A stretch of 64,000 nt of DNA from Prostheceraeus crozeri (taxonomy: Eukaryota; Platyhelminthes; Polycladida; Euryleptidae), in NCBI GenBank assembly GCA_907163375.1, contig CAJQUW010012889.1, positions 372,001-436,000 of the forward strand. Reading direction: 5' to 3'. Positions within the stretch are counted from its first letter, which is position 1, and every line of letters starts with the position of its first letter. The notes beneath the pieces were generated by a model. It had not been told where the DNA came from. It ran no database searches and saw nothing but the letters and a program-made list of their open reading frames with translations. Positions 12,339-23,599 of this stretch are shown one piece after another. Position numbers and translations under genes: made by a program.

Positions 12339-12544
12339 CGAAGTTGTTGACAGACTAAAGTTGAATGCAACTGAGTATCATGTGTTCTATTATAATGCCA
12401 ATTCAAATTCAAGATCGATATCAATGGTTATAGTGACACACATGATGTATGGAATAGAATAGATATCTACTATGAATAGAAACTTCACTTATGACAAAAT
12501 ATCAAAGAGATTATGGCAAATCATAGCAGTAAAAAATCGATAAG

Positions 12545-12820
12545 TTGCTAATAACGACGCAATTCAAAGCATCTCATGGAATAACGTCCTTGCCGTGGCC
12601 TTCGAGCAGCCCCGATCTGAACCCTGTTGAAAATCTGTGGAAGATATTGAAAGTGAGAGTCAACGCACATCGACCCAGAACAAAAAGTGAGTTACTTGCT
12701 GCGATTATTCGCGTCTGGAACCATGAAATTACTGAACGGACCTTGTTGAAGTTGGCTACAAGTATGCCAAAACGCATTGGTCAAGTACTCAAAAATCACG
12801 GTCGTCCCTCAAAATACTAG
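12545..12820 (+). pseudogene. Inverted copy of the Tc1 transposase C-terminus
   Basis: A 91-codon frame whose last 86 or so residues are identical to the end of the minus-strand transposase (TQFKASHGITSLPWPSSSPD to LKNHGRPSKY). It contains only the Glu of the catalytic triad. It is the right arm of the foldback, not a separate insertion, because the outer end and TA target lie on its far side. Confidence 0.8.
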
Positions 12821-13642
12821 GCAAGACCCTAATCTTGTGTGAGATTGTATCCTTGTATGTTTCTGTAAGACATTTTGCGCTGACATCTTTGATAATATTG
12901 TATTTTAATAAAGTTTCTATCTAAACAATTGTTTTTACAACTTTTTAATAAAAAGTTGCTAATTTTTCGAACAGCACTGTACATTGATTCAACTTTGCAT
13001 AGACTCACTTCTCAGGACTTTGCGATTGAAGATTCTATTTGGGAATGGGACGTCATTATGTAATTTCTCCCAGTTTGTCATTCTCAATATTGTAATAAAC
13101 AAGGAGACCATTGACATGAAGCTCATTTGTTCCACGCTGTCTAGGCAAGATAATACAACTTCACTTACAACACGATGATACAACTTCCCGGCGAGATCAA
13201 GCAGATTAAACGAAGACATGTGTCACAGTTTTCAATTACACAATCATTGTCCTGATTAAAACAGTTTTCAATATGATAACATCTTCTTGCCAGTGATTCA
13301 TCATCATTCACATATGTGACCAAATGTGACCGATATGTGATGAAGAATGTGTCGCATTGTTAAACTACACAGTCATTATCCTCATTAAAACATTTTTTAA
13401 TCAAACCAAGTTCAATGTGATATTATCTTCTTACCAATGATATTCTTGAACAAAACATACCGGAAAGTATTCGTAAAATCAATTTGAATTATTCTCATCA
13501 AGTACTCGCCGTATGTGCATGATTTATGATAATTCACCATCGGTCACATGGAACTTCCATATGTGACCAAATGTGACCGATGTGACGAAAATGCGTCGGG
13601 CACATAATCGGTCACATATTGGGCACAGTTTGGTTTACAGTG

Positions 13643-15513
13643 TATACTGATTTCATAGGCCTTCGTATGACGGTGTGATAAGTCATCAAAGTCTGATTTG
13701 CAAAATTGTTGTTGCACTCTGTATATTCCATTCACCCCTTATGATCGCAGATGTGAACCGCACTGATGTACAGCTACATATTCATTAGGTGTATTACTGG
13801 TAACAAGAATATAGAAAGAGGTGAATTAAGATATAGAAGATATACTCATATTTGAAGAATTTTGATATAGAAGAGAGATTCATGAAAGACTTTCTTTGTA
13901 CCAAGCTAATGCTGCATCCAAAGTTTGGTTGCATTACAGTCGTGACAGTGACACATTTTGCTTAGAGGATGTAGCAAGCCTACAGTGAGAAGACAAAGAA
14001 GTTGCTTGATGCCTAAGTAGTTAACGAAAATGAAACAATTAAGAAGACTTCGACATTCAAACGGATCGCAGGATATGAGCAGGAAGACCTGATGTGGTGG
14101 TTCCTAACAAGAAAGGCAAGAGAGTAGCAACTCAGCATTTATTAAATCCCTAATGTGTATACACTTTCGATTCTATTCAATGAACTCGAGGGGGATACCA
14201 TTGGGCATTGATACCAAATGGGAGATGTGCAATGTTTTGCAGTTTTGAAGAAATTGCCACGGAATTGAATGATCATGACAGTAATGCAGAAGATTCAAGA
14301 AATGAAACATAGATTTAGTGAATCATCAACTCCTGCCGATGAAAAATAAATTAAAAACGTGGAATTTCCACCAGGAAAGCACAAGGTCTCGATCTTTTCA
14401 TGAAGACTTGTATTATAATGCAGTTCATGAAATTCACAAGGATAATCAGCTTAATTTCCGCTTAATTAAGATTCTTGCTAGCAGATATTCTTTCCTTTTG
14501 ATATCCGACATGTTTTATACTACTTATAAATCATGTTCATGTCAGTAGTATATATTATTTGCAAAAACTGCTCAAATAATATTTTAGAACGCAGGAACGT
14601 GATCTCCGCAAAACACTGATACTTTTCATGAAAAAATATTCACTGTATACAGATACAGTGAATACAGTGAATTTTTGAATCGACACTCTACCTACAATCA
14701 ATGGGCAAAAAGACAATGTTACATCCACAATCAATGAGGAGAAAGAAAATATGTCAAATATCAAGATATAGGGCTGGAATCGTCAGCGTACCTGGTCGCA
14801 TGTGCTAGTGCAAAATAAATGCAAAATAAAAAACATTAATAAAGAATGTTTTGCCTATACGACCAGTTTGCTTACCCAAAATCTGCTACTGTTAAATGGG
14901 AGACATTTCCTTTCAATATGCTTTGAAGTCAAGTGACGTGGAGCACAGCAGCAGAAGTTATTAGCGAATGTGATTGGGACGGTATTCCCAAATTGGATGA
15001 ATACCCTGCGAAAATCCCAGGCCACAAATCCCAACTGGTTAAAGCAGCGCTCCCTAGTAGTGCCCACATCCCTAGATAAGTACCGGATCTCCCTGAGTCC
15101 TCGTAGGACTCCGAGTTATAGTTGTGGTAGCAGCACCGACCGAAACGTGGCCGAAAAATATACAGAATTACAATAATAACCGTATATTCAAAAAACAAGC
15201 AAAACAACTTCTGCCAAAAGAGAATACAAGCAAAGATAATACAATTAAATCAGAGCGACAAAATCGAAAGCAATTGGCACCACTGCGGATTTTGAAAGTG
15301 GCAAAATAATTCAGATGCTTCTAAATACCGGCAATAAATCAAGCACCAGTAGATTAGAATTACTTACAATTGTACAATGTAAGCGAAGCACATCTCAAGA
15401 GTTTCGCGACCTTCTTGTAAATTCAACATGCTGTAGAACAATTGGCACAGCTAGAAGATTCGAAACCGTGAATAATTTTAAAAGCCCTGTTTCAGAATAT
15501 GGTCAAATATATT
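13643..15513. other. Spacer to inner edge of right arm
   Basis: No recognised gene. A frame around 14935-15080 (+) reading WDGIPKLDEYPAKIPGHKSQ and another at 15124-15554 (+) lack known motifs. A GATACAGTGAATACAGTGAA short tandem lies near 14650. Confidence 0.4.
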
Positions 15514-16690
15514 TTAAACAAACACCCAGTTTTACAAAAACTTGGGAAGCATAATCAAAGCAAGATAGAATAATTGCGTTAAATACATTTATTAATTCAT
15601 CGTGTGATAATAGGCCTTTTAGACATCGTACTACATACAGACGTTTTGACAGTTAAGCAATTAAAAATTCAAAATGATTTAACCACGTGAACCTGTCATT
15701 ATTGAAAACGACACCCAGAATGTTCAAATGAAAAGCAACTTCAAGGATTGGTATTTGAGGACTTGGCTCAGCAGTTGCAAAAACATTTAAGACTTTCGTC
15801 TTATTACAATTGATGCTCAATTGATGACCGAATCTCGACATACAAAAATTTGATATTTCATTGTTTACTGTACACAAACCATCAAAGAAACTTTTACAAG
15901 CTGATACGACTAGTGTTACGTCGTCGGCGTACTTAATAGCAGTGGTATCGGGGCGACAGGAATGATGAATTGCGAATAAATGAAGACCCAAAATGGATGC
16001 TTGGGGAACACCGCTAGTAATGTTCGTGAAGGAGCTGTCTGTCGAGTCAAGCTTCACCCGTTGCTTTCTCCCCGACAAACAACTTTTGTAGAAAATGAAA
16101 AACTCTCTCTCTGTCGCTGCAAATGTCAATGTCTGAGGATCACAGATGCTATTTTCGCACAAAAATTCATTGAAGTGTTTGTTGATCTCTTCAGCTGCAT
16201 CATATTCACTAGAAAAAGTGAAGTTATTTGGGTGTTGATATTCATGTCATTCTCACCACGGATTTCATCCACGATTGACCAAGCGCTGTTGCAGGAACGA
16301 CGCAGGAACGACGCATTTTGTTACACCACAATAATTTTGCTTTGCTCTCAGAGAGAGATCGTATAAAGCTGATGCACATTCGCTCACATTGGAATGCAGT
16401 GAACACTTCCCCATCAATTTCAGATAATCTTGTACATTTAGCATCATTGTGAGACTTTCGTAGATTATACATATCCGTTCAAAATACTAGATGATAAAAC
16501 GATCTTAAGAGGAAAAGCAGTGGTGCACAAAGGTGGTACAATCTCTACATCAAAAATGTCAATACAATTATTTTCACAGAAAACGCTATCTGTCGTAGCA
16601 TTTAAGAGCTAGGAACATTAACGATGTTGGTCAAATCAAATTTTGCGTCAGCTAACAGGAATCATGACAGTTGAAATCATTACTAATGTT
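15514..16690 (-). pseudogene. Non-LTR RT remnant (inverted copy of 3650-4823)
   Basis: The 169-codon frame at 16162-15653 repeats the RT core with IKYADDVTLVVSACKS intact. The box before it reads GVPQASILG, with Ala replacing Gly of the usual PQGS motif. The sequence is otherwise about 96% identical to the left-arm copy. Decayed at both ends. Confidence 0.8.
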
Positions 16691-17069
16691 GTTGCCTTCC
16701 AGACATGGAAAATCTCTTCGTAACAAGGTGCAATAAGGGATGGTCAGATACAAATCACTTTTTGAAAAACTTCAGTGACATTCTTCATGGTTTCGAGCAA
16801 TATCACAAATACATGATGCAGGGCAAATTATTCTACGAGGATGTGCACGTTTTCTAAGACGGACTAAATTTGAAATGACGACACGTGACAATTTGCAAAG
16901 TGCCATCCTGATATACACGTGACAATAGACAACATGAATCCAAAAAAATCAATTTATTGCTTGTTGGTGACATGTGGTTTCAAAGAACATGAAGACATCG
17001 AGAGGCGCGTGAAATGTCACAGTCAGAATGTTCATTCCAAGTCAGCTTACTGTTGTCTATGAAACTAAG

Positions 17070-17600
17070 AATATTAACCGAATTGATAGCCACAATCTCT
17101 GGGTAAGTCATGAATAACTTCCTTTGCCGGAAGTTATTTAGAACTTACCATATGATACCATACCAACACCATTTGAGAGCCCTTGGTTTTGTTCAAGTTC
17201 ATTTTATTGTCATCAAACCATTCCTGAATCAGCAACAAGTTACTTGGGTTGGGATCATCCTTCGTACAAGATTCAATAAGCGCAACATCATCTGCATATC
17301 TGATTAAGGTTGCCGTCTGTGACTCGATTTGTAATGTACCGATGAACATGGTAGACAAAAACGGGGCCATCACAGATCCTTAAGAAGCACCAGATGAACT
17401 ATCATTAGGGGACCAGTAACACTATCAGTCGAAGATCTTTGAAATCTATTGTTCAAGCATGATATCAACCATAGTAGAAATCCTTCATAAAGTCCTTTTG
17501 AACAAGAAAATTTACGAGTCGATTACGAAGAACTAAGTCGAACGCTTTCAAAGAGTCAAGACATGCAAGACGAAAATCATGCAGTTCGAGCATGGTCGAC
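17070..17600 (-). pseudogene. Non-LTR RT remnant (inverted copy of 2000-2530)
   Basis: A frame at 17373-17134 gives MAPFLSTMFIGTLQIESQT and LIRYADDVALIESCTKDD. The upstream GVPQG box is broken here by a base change (CTTAAGAAGCACC in the plus strand). Decayed RT of the same kind as the left-arm piece. Confidence 0.75.
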
Positions 17601-18316
17601 ATCGATTGCATTAATAGGCACTTCCCATTTCTTGCATTACGAATAAGTCTTCATCGGCAGGCTTGTTGAAGCAGTACCAACGGAATGTTTGTTCCTAACT
17701 TGCAACTCTCTGACAACATTCCTTAGATTCCCACAATTTTCTGCTACTCTATCACTGCGTCTCTTCATCGCTATGTGCATCTCAATCTTAATCTTCTCCT
17801 TTACATGGTCATACAACGGCCAATACTTGGATCGATTGGCGAACCAGCAGTCATCAATCAACTCTCTCAGAAGCGGAATGATTCATGGCCTATCACTTCT
17901 TGTTGTTATAACGCCTCATGATGGAATAGGACATAAAGTTCAAAAGAAAGGCTCATAAAATGAAGTACATTTGTCATCAACCGATTCAGAAATACAAAGA
18001 TAAGATTAGCGCATATTTGAATGCATGTGCGCAAGGAACACAATGTGTAGGGAAATTTTAGTTAAATGTCCAACTGAATACACCTGTGATGCAACAAAAT
18101 GTATAAGCAAGTCTCAGTTCAACATACACAACACACGTATTGATTTAACACCAAGGAAAGCAAATTTCAGTTAAGCGCACTGGCGGATATGAACGTATGC
18201 CATGTAGCCAGTTATATAACCAAGAACCATTTGGCATGTAGTCATATAAGCACAGCATAAAGCAAGTATCAGTTAAAGTGAAGGACATCAAGATCGTGGA
18301 TGCGAACGATCATCAA

Positions 18317-18504
18317 TTAGAGAGTGACATGTGATTCATATTCTCCTCCGGTTGTCGAGCTATATAGATGACAAATCCTTTCTTTGTAAGTAAATGATCT
18401 GCAGCTTTGTCCTTGTGAGTTGCACTCCCTTGCACATTCAAGAATGGTCGACAATTTGACTTCCTTGAATGCTGTTTCCGGTTTTGTAGACTTTATGCGA
18501 AGGT
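18317..18504 (-). CDS. PAN/apple domain, terminal exon of the FTP-FTP-PAN lectin
   Basis: The acceptor TTTCAG ends at 18505 (minus strand) and TAA is at 18319-18317; 188 bp. It joins in phase 1 to the exon ending at 18743. The protein ends YLRIKSTKPETAFKEV, then ECARECNSQGQSCRSFTY and ERICHLYSSTTGGEYESHVTL. Four or five cysteines in the spacing C-x3-C-x5-C-x7-C fit the PAN/apple core, a protein- or carbohydrate-binding module of secreted proteins. This is the C-terminus of the multi-exon gene beginning near 37.1 kb. I see no clear AATAAA in the 80 bases after the stop. Confidence 0.8.
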
Positions 18505-18742
18505 CTGAAAGGCAATAGAAAGAACATTCAATTTCGAAGTGCAGGAATTTGACGCTTACATGTACTCAGTGCTCCTTCATGTCATCTCCTCAGAATTCTA
18601 ACGATTCGCACACGTGCATGGAATTAGCGGAAGGTGAAAGTACTGAATAATCATTTACTGAACCGATTGGCTTGCCGGAATATCCGGTGCCATTTCTCAT
18701 TACGGACCGGCTCGGCTACATATCTGTTATAGATGAACTTAC

Positions 18743-18869
18743 ATAATATTGGTTCGAAGGTTGGATGTAATCCCAAAACTTGAATGTCGCAAATTTCCAT
18801 TACCAGGCTGGATTGATGAGGTCTTGAAAGAATGATAAATCTTCCGAATACCGGCTCTCTCCAGTACAG
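18743..18869 (-). CDS. F-type lectin domain 2, closing exon
   Basis: 127-bp exon between acceptor GATTTCAG/CTG and donor TTAT/GTAAGT on the minus strand, entering in phase 0 and leaving in phase 1. It reads LYWREPVFGRFIILSRPHQ then SLVMEICDIQVLGL, matching the F-type lectin C-terminal pattern GRYV..L-LCEVEV, then about 12 residues leading into the apple exon. The preceding exon (22956-23122) ends in phase 0, so the join is clean. One codon longer than the left-arm copy. Confidence 0.8.
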
Positions 18870-19075
18870 CTGAAATCGACACAAGAGATGAATAACGAAA
18901 CCATGTGTACAATCAAAGTGAGATTACATTCACTGTTTTGAAATAGCAAGTCAAAGAAGGTTTAGAGAAAGCGAATTCTTTAGTGTCATCATTTTGCACT
19001 GTTTTATTGGTTGAATTTCAAAATGATTTCGCATAACAGATGCACGGATGATAACAATTGATGATAGCAATTAAT

Positions 19076-20100
19076 TATTGGAAATTATGAATTAATTTTC
19101 CATATCAGTATAGCTAAAGGCTGATGTTGCCTGGAATTGTAAGTTTTCTGCCTATGTCTGGAGTTGAGTGGATGAGGTTGTCTCTAAGTTGGCTATAAAA
19201 GGTGGCTGTAAAATTGTTAAAAAGATAGCCTAACGTGTTGCTTGCTTTTTCCAGTTGCTTACAGCTAAACTGTAATGGGAGTTCAAAACCTGTGCCAAAG
19301 CCTATTGTAGGCTGAGGCATACACTTGTTCCATGGCGTATATGTATGGCCGAAAAACTATATATTATATATGTGAATTTGTAAACTATATATGTACGCAC
19401 CGAAGGTACTCGGATTAGGGAAGAAAACTGGTTTTCACTGTTTGTCAACATCAGGCTCGGGGATTTCCTCTAAAACAATCATGAATATGACCAATCCCTT
19501 ATTTTCAACAAAAGGTAAGTCATTGACTGCATATGTGTCATATAACTAAGTTTTCCAATAATTGTAAAATATAAGGCTATTGTACTTTCTGTACGGGGAT
19601 GCGCATCAGTTGACTGATAACATTTTTAAAGGTTTACATGTCTACATTTCCCATAATCAGCGATAACATTGATTTTGGAAATAGAATGGAGGAATATACT
19701 GATAGACGAGAAGCACATTTTATGAAAAGAATATTTTACATGCTGGCTACGGCTGATGAAAAATGGAGCAGAAAATCGTGTTTTTGATATAACAAGTCAT
19801 ACATAATTAAGAAGTTGTAGTAGGATCAAATGACCTACGACATCTACGGAGTTTTATCCATTGACAGACATTACTATATTCGACGAAAATGCCCTTTATT
19901 TTTTGTAGATTCCTATGTGACAAATGAATAGAATTATATAGTATCACATCATTGATTATTTATACTTAAGTATTTAATGTCAACAATAAAAGTAGCCACT
20001 AACTGTACTTCGTATTAGTTATCTTGCAAAATTTACGGTACCAGCACCAAAGAACAATTGTTTTTCGATGTTTGTGTGTAAGAAATATATATTAATAATG
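19076..20100. other. Intron sequence, nothing recognised
   Basis: Lies inside the 3.9-4.1 kb intron between lectin exons 22956 and 18869. No domain or repeat seen up to the LTR relic at 20101. Confidence 0.5.
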
Positions 20101-20105
20101 GAGTG

Positions 20106-20352
20106 CGTTGGTGAGTTCGTTCTACTGTGCGTCGACGTTGGGCCCCACGTTGGGCGCCATGTTGGTGAGTTCGTTCTACTGTGCGTGACCGACGTGCGAG
20201 CGAACCACTTCGTTCAAGAGACAACTTTATTGTGATCTTTATTCGGCATCGATAAGACAAACCGCATGAACAATACACACATGCGCGACCGCTGGCTGCG
20301 CATGACCGTCACCTGCTGACGTAATTATGCGTGGCTGACAGAATGCGTGACA
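20106..20352 (-). mobile_element. Minimal LTR-retrotransposon relic with tRNA-Lys primer site
   Basis: On the minus strand a 193-bp LTR (20352-20160) starts TGTCACGC and ends CCAACA, with AATAAA motifs inside. It is followed directly by TGGCGCCCAACGTGGGGC (20159-20142), the complement of the 3' end of a lysine tRNA, the usual primer-binding site position. After about 9 further bases come the last about 27 bases of the LTR again (20132-20106). The five bases GAGTG flank the whole at 20101-20105 and 20353-20357 as a target duplication. All coding sequence is gone. Confidence 0.8.
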
Positions 20353-20357
20353 GAGTG

Positions 20358-22258
20358 TATTTGCAATTCATGTTGTGGATTTACAACAATGTTTAGCTCA
20401 TAGTTGGTTTTTTCTTGTAGATGTGTAAAAGCCGTTATTCAATCTGTCCAATATTCTCTGTGGTCTTCTGCTCCATTCTCTGCCGCAAATCTGTCGAATT
20501 ATCTGGTACATACTGAAAGGTATGTAAGTCATCACTTCATTATGTGCAAGATTCTAAATGCAATTATTTGAAATGTGGAAGGTGTAGAAGTCTACAGATC
20601 TGTTACAAGTAAAATGTGCAGTTTCGGAGAGAGTCAGCATCTCATTGTGTGCTGAACTTTCTGAAACTTAGCAGTTCTCATGATTAATCGCAAGTCAATT
20701 GATTTCAACTCTCATATGCTGTATCTAGGTTTTGGTGTAAAAATGCATGCACTGTAGTTTTATAGCCTATACTTAACTTTCTACTGATGAAATCGAAATA
20801 GACAACAATAGATTATAACTATAAGATAATAAAGACAGTTTCCTTTTATCACTATAAAAATTGTTTATTGAGAATTCAATTCAAAAATTAATATATATTA
20901 AATGTCTTGACTATTTTAAAATCTAGAATATACTCTTGCTCCGAAGACCAAAATGGCTCAAAACACTGCAAACGACACAAAATACCCAATTCACAATTTA
21001 GAAAATGCAGAAATGTATGCAATAATGGAATGGAAAAATAGTGATAATAGAGATAATGATATAATTATGATAGCAAGAAATGCTTGTATTGTAATTAATT
21101 CAATGTATTAATTGTTTGTATTGTAATTCAATGTTTATCGCGGAATCACTCATTTAGGATCATCTGTCTGCTCTCCATAAACATACGTTCTAAACCTACT
21201 CACTAAACTCTAGTTGAAATAGAGATTCCGCTGATGATTTTAATATTGTACGAAATTCATGAAAGGAAATAGTCACTATACGAAATAGTTTGTAAAATGA
21301 ATATGCGATGCAATTATAAAATTTTTTTGCATAACTTTACATTTTTTGAAATCAGATGTCTTTTTTTACGCTTTGTTCTTCTATTAATGTCCAAATAATT
21401 ACTGAAAAATAATCTGTAATTGAATTGTGGCATAAATGTGGAATATTGTTGCGCAGCACTTCTAATTCTATCGTTCAATCGAGTGAAAAACGTATTTTTT
21501 TAATGAATTATTTAATGAAGATTGAAGAATAAATGTAAGAGAGCCTTTGATTTTCATGACTCGGCATCATATCTTGATAGTGTGGACAAGCTTTCTACTC
21601 AATTACATGCTGCATTTTATACAACAGTCCGGTCTAAATCACAACTTTTACTACAAGTGCATCTTTTATTTGCAGATAAGATGGGTTTCTAGTATTTTTA
21701 ATTTTGTCTCAAAAGTGATTATGTTAATTAGTTCGTAAGTATATGCAACTTCATCAAGTTAAATAAATGATACAAATTTTACAGTGGTGAAAAAACAATG
21801 CATTGCATAATAAAACAAGTAAAAATAAGTAAAACATTGCAATTGTCTTCCATGTCATGCTTTCCTTTTGTAAAATCATGAATATGCTTCCAGCCTTACA
21901 TAGCGATTTTCTATTCTTGTATGCATGTAGAAACATCAACATTTATTAGACGAACATTTTGATTAGCATCTCAGAATTTTGAAAATTAATTGATTTCTTA
22001 CTTAATAATAATTAATCATAATTAATTATGATAGGGTGACATGATATTTCCAATTGACTTTGTCTTTATTCAGGAATCAAAAGAAATTTTGTACTACCCA
22101 ATATTTCGGTATTCATAATCAAGGGTAACAGGATAAATGCACGGTGTATTAATTTATGTATAGAATGAAAATAAGTAGGCCTACAGGCTGTTTTTATAAA
22201 CTGACATCTGCGTTGAATTGCTTGTCCGTGTATTCATTTTTACCCTTGATGAAGAATA
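20358..22258. other. AT-rich intron sequence, nothing recognised
   Basis: About 1.9 kb with many A/T runs. Frames of about 60 codons at 21547-21738 (+) and 21942-21754 (-) are hydrophobic by composition only. No repeats matched elsewhere in the window. Confidence 0.5.
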
Positions 22259-22860
22259 CCTCTTCTTGTCAGACACGATCAAAGAAAAACACATGTAAAT
22301 CCAATGGGACGCAGATTGCAGCTTTAGGACAAAATTAAATTTTCTATGCTTTCGCTTATCAACTGAAAAGTATTAAGTCTAGAGTCACAATTTTTGACAT
22401 GGATTGTCTTCAGGTCATTTCCTATTATATGCATGTGCTGCTTCTGATCGGCGATGTATGCGAGACTGTGATTGAAAGTGGATAAAGTTGATGAAAATGT
22501 TTGTGTTTGCCGACATCAATAGACTCGCCAATTATATAAATGTGTTTAGCTTGAAAGCCAGGGGTGCATGAACATGAAAGGTAATTACCTGAAAACATTC
22601 CATGCCAAAAATTATGACTCTGTACTCAATACTTTTCCTTTAATCAGAGAAAACATAGAAAAAGTCATCTAGTCAAAAACTGTAATCTGCTTCCCATTGG
22701 ATTTACATGTGTTTTTCTTTGATCGTGTCTGACAAGAAGATGAACTCACTAGAACTCCGCAGACGCACCGATTCGTAGTAGGCAAAGGATGTATATCACT
22801 CTGTGAAAGTCTCACTTTCGGCCTCATTCCCTGCAGAAACTCGTTGTGGCTGCGGGACTA
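22259..22860. mobile_element. Long-TIR hairpin element, 5'-truncated copy
   Basis: Matches the complete copy at 45392-46118 from CCTCTTCTTGTCAGACA to the right end CTGCGGGACTA. The outer about 110 bases of the left arm are missing. The two arms still pair: CACATGTAAATCCAATGGGA near 22293 and its inverse near 22700. Lies within a lectin intron. Confidence 0.75.
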
Positions 22861-22955
22861 TTAAGGGAAGGCAATTAAGAAATCCGATGATAACAATTCC
22901 TACCAAACATTTCATCATAAACAAGTAAATGAAACCAAACCATTGTATTACTTAC

Positions 22956-23122
22956 ATTATTTGAAGCATATTCGGGGAATATTTTGAGTTCCTCGTTGAA
23001 ATTGCTTTCATTGATGTATGCTATCCTTGTGTACTTGGCAGAAAGCAGTTCAGTCTGACTATTTGAAGTGAAAGGTTCCATTCCAACCCAAAGACCGATT
23101 TCACGCAAATCTTGAGGTTTTC
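22956..23122 (-). CDS. F-type lectin domain 2, middle exon
   Basis: 167-bp exon, acceptor TTTCATTACAG/GA and donor AATAAT/GTAAGT on the minus strand. It enters in phase 1, completing the Gly begun by the exon ending at 25441, and leaves in phase 0. It reads KPQDLREIGLWVGMEPFTSN then LLSAKYTRIAYINESNF and ELKIFPEYASNN. Position, phase and the LREIGLWVG stretch fit the centre of an F-type lectin/F5-8C-like jelly roll. On its own it would be hard to assign; the call depends on the clean joins on both sides. Confidence 0.75.
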
Positions 23123-23599
23123 CTGTAATGAAAAAATGGTGATTGAAATTCATCGGAGACTTCTAAGAATCAGAAGGTTTTCCAGCAACGTCATGCTTCG
23201 TCTTTAACAAATATTTAATTGGCACGTGAACTGTAAATTCTTTGCAAAACACCTCAGCCTTGAACCATTGAATTCAAATCCTGATGTCTCCCTCAAACAT
23301 TTGATCAGCCATGCTTTCTTGTGTGATGACTGTAGCGAGATATGTGTCAGCGGTTGAACTGTGAATGTGAAGATCAAAACAAGAAAGCCAATTTGGTCTT
23401 GGATCAAATGTCCCTCCCCCTCATGCACGTATTCCCATCAACACTACACAACATTTGATGAATAACCTTATTTAGTTGGAAATTTTCCTGTTTCTTCCTA
23501 CTTCGAAGAGAACTTTTGAGAAGAATTTATGAGGATTTTCAAACATCTGTTCTTTTCTAAATTTGTCAGAAAGCAGTTTGCATATAAAGCAGGGAACTC
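23123..23599. other. Intron sequence, nothing recognised
   Basis: Between the lectin middle exon and the RT debris. A 74-codon frame at 23428-23204 (-) has no known motif. Confidence 0.4.

Larger units (their letters stand above)
11623..12979 (-). mobile_element. Rearranged Tc1-like foldback transposon
   Basis: The outer ends are CAGTGCTGTTCGAAAAATTA at 11623 and its inverse ending at 12979, each followed by TA (11621-11622, 12980-12981). The left about 430 bases (11623-12050) reappear inverted at 12552-12979, including the 3' half of the transposase. The genuine 5' end of the element survives only as GTTGCTAAT at 12545-12552, abutting the inverted copy. So a 3' end was copied in reverse onto the 5' end, giving two 3' ends with ends still matched to transposase. 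Confidence 0.85.
11069..13642. mobile_element. CACTG-ended non-autonomous DNA transposon, host of a nested Tc1
   Basis: The left end reads TACACTGTAAACCAAACTGT and the right end ...TTTGGTTTACAGTGTA. Both start CACTGTAAACC in inverted orientation and both are flanked by TA (11067-11068 and 13643-13644). The first 45 bases of the two ends match with about two differences. Inside each end are irregular repeats of the motif TATGTGACC/ATGTGACCGA (11085-11230, 13310-13370, 13540-13620), which look like subterminal transposase-binding arrays. CACTG termini with a 2-bp TA duplication fit the CMC (CACTA/Mirage/Chapaev) group, an inference. No transposase of that type is inside. Confidence 0.75.
15514..19075 (-). 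repeat. Right arm of large inverted duplication
   Basis: Reverse-orientation partner of 478-4823, about 96% identical where compared. It lacks the segment equivalent to 2918-3650. It contains the last two exons of the minus-strand lectin gene and their downstream RT remnants. Since the full gene runs into this arm, this is most likely the original locus and the left arm the derived copy. Confidence 0.9.

Noticed and set aside
11069-13644. CRISPR-like array from the repeated TGTGACC motifs
   Set aside because: Spacing is irregular, repeats are short and inverted between the two ends, and the genome is eukaryotic; they are transposon subterminal repeats.
15980-16366. 128-codon plus-strand frame and its twin at 4357-3965
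   Set aside because: Both are antisense to the RT remnants in the two arms of the duplication.
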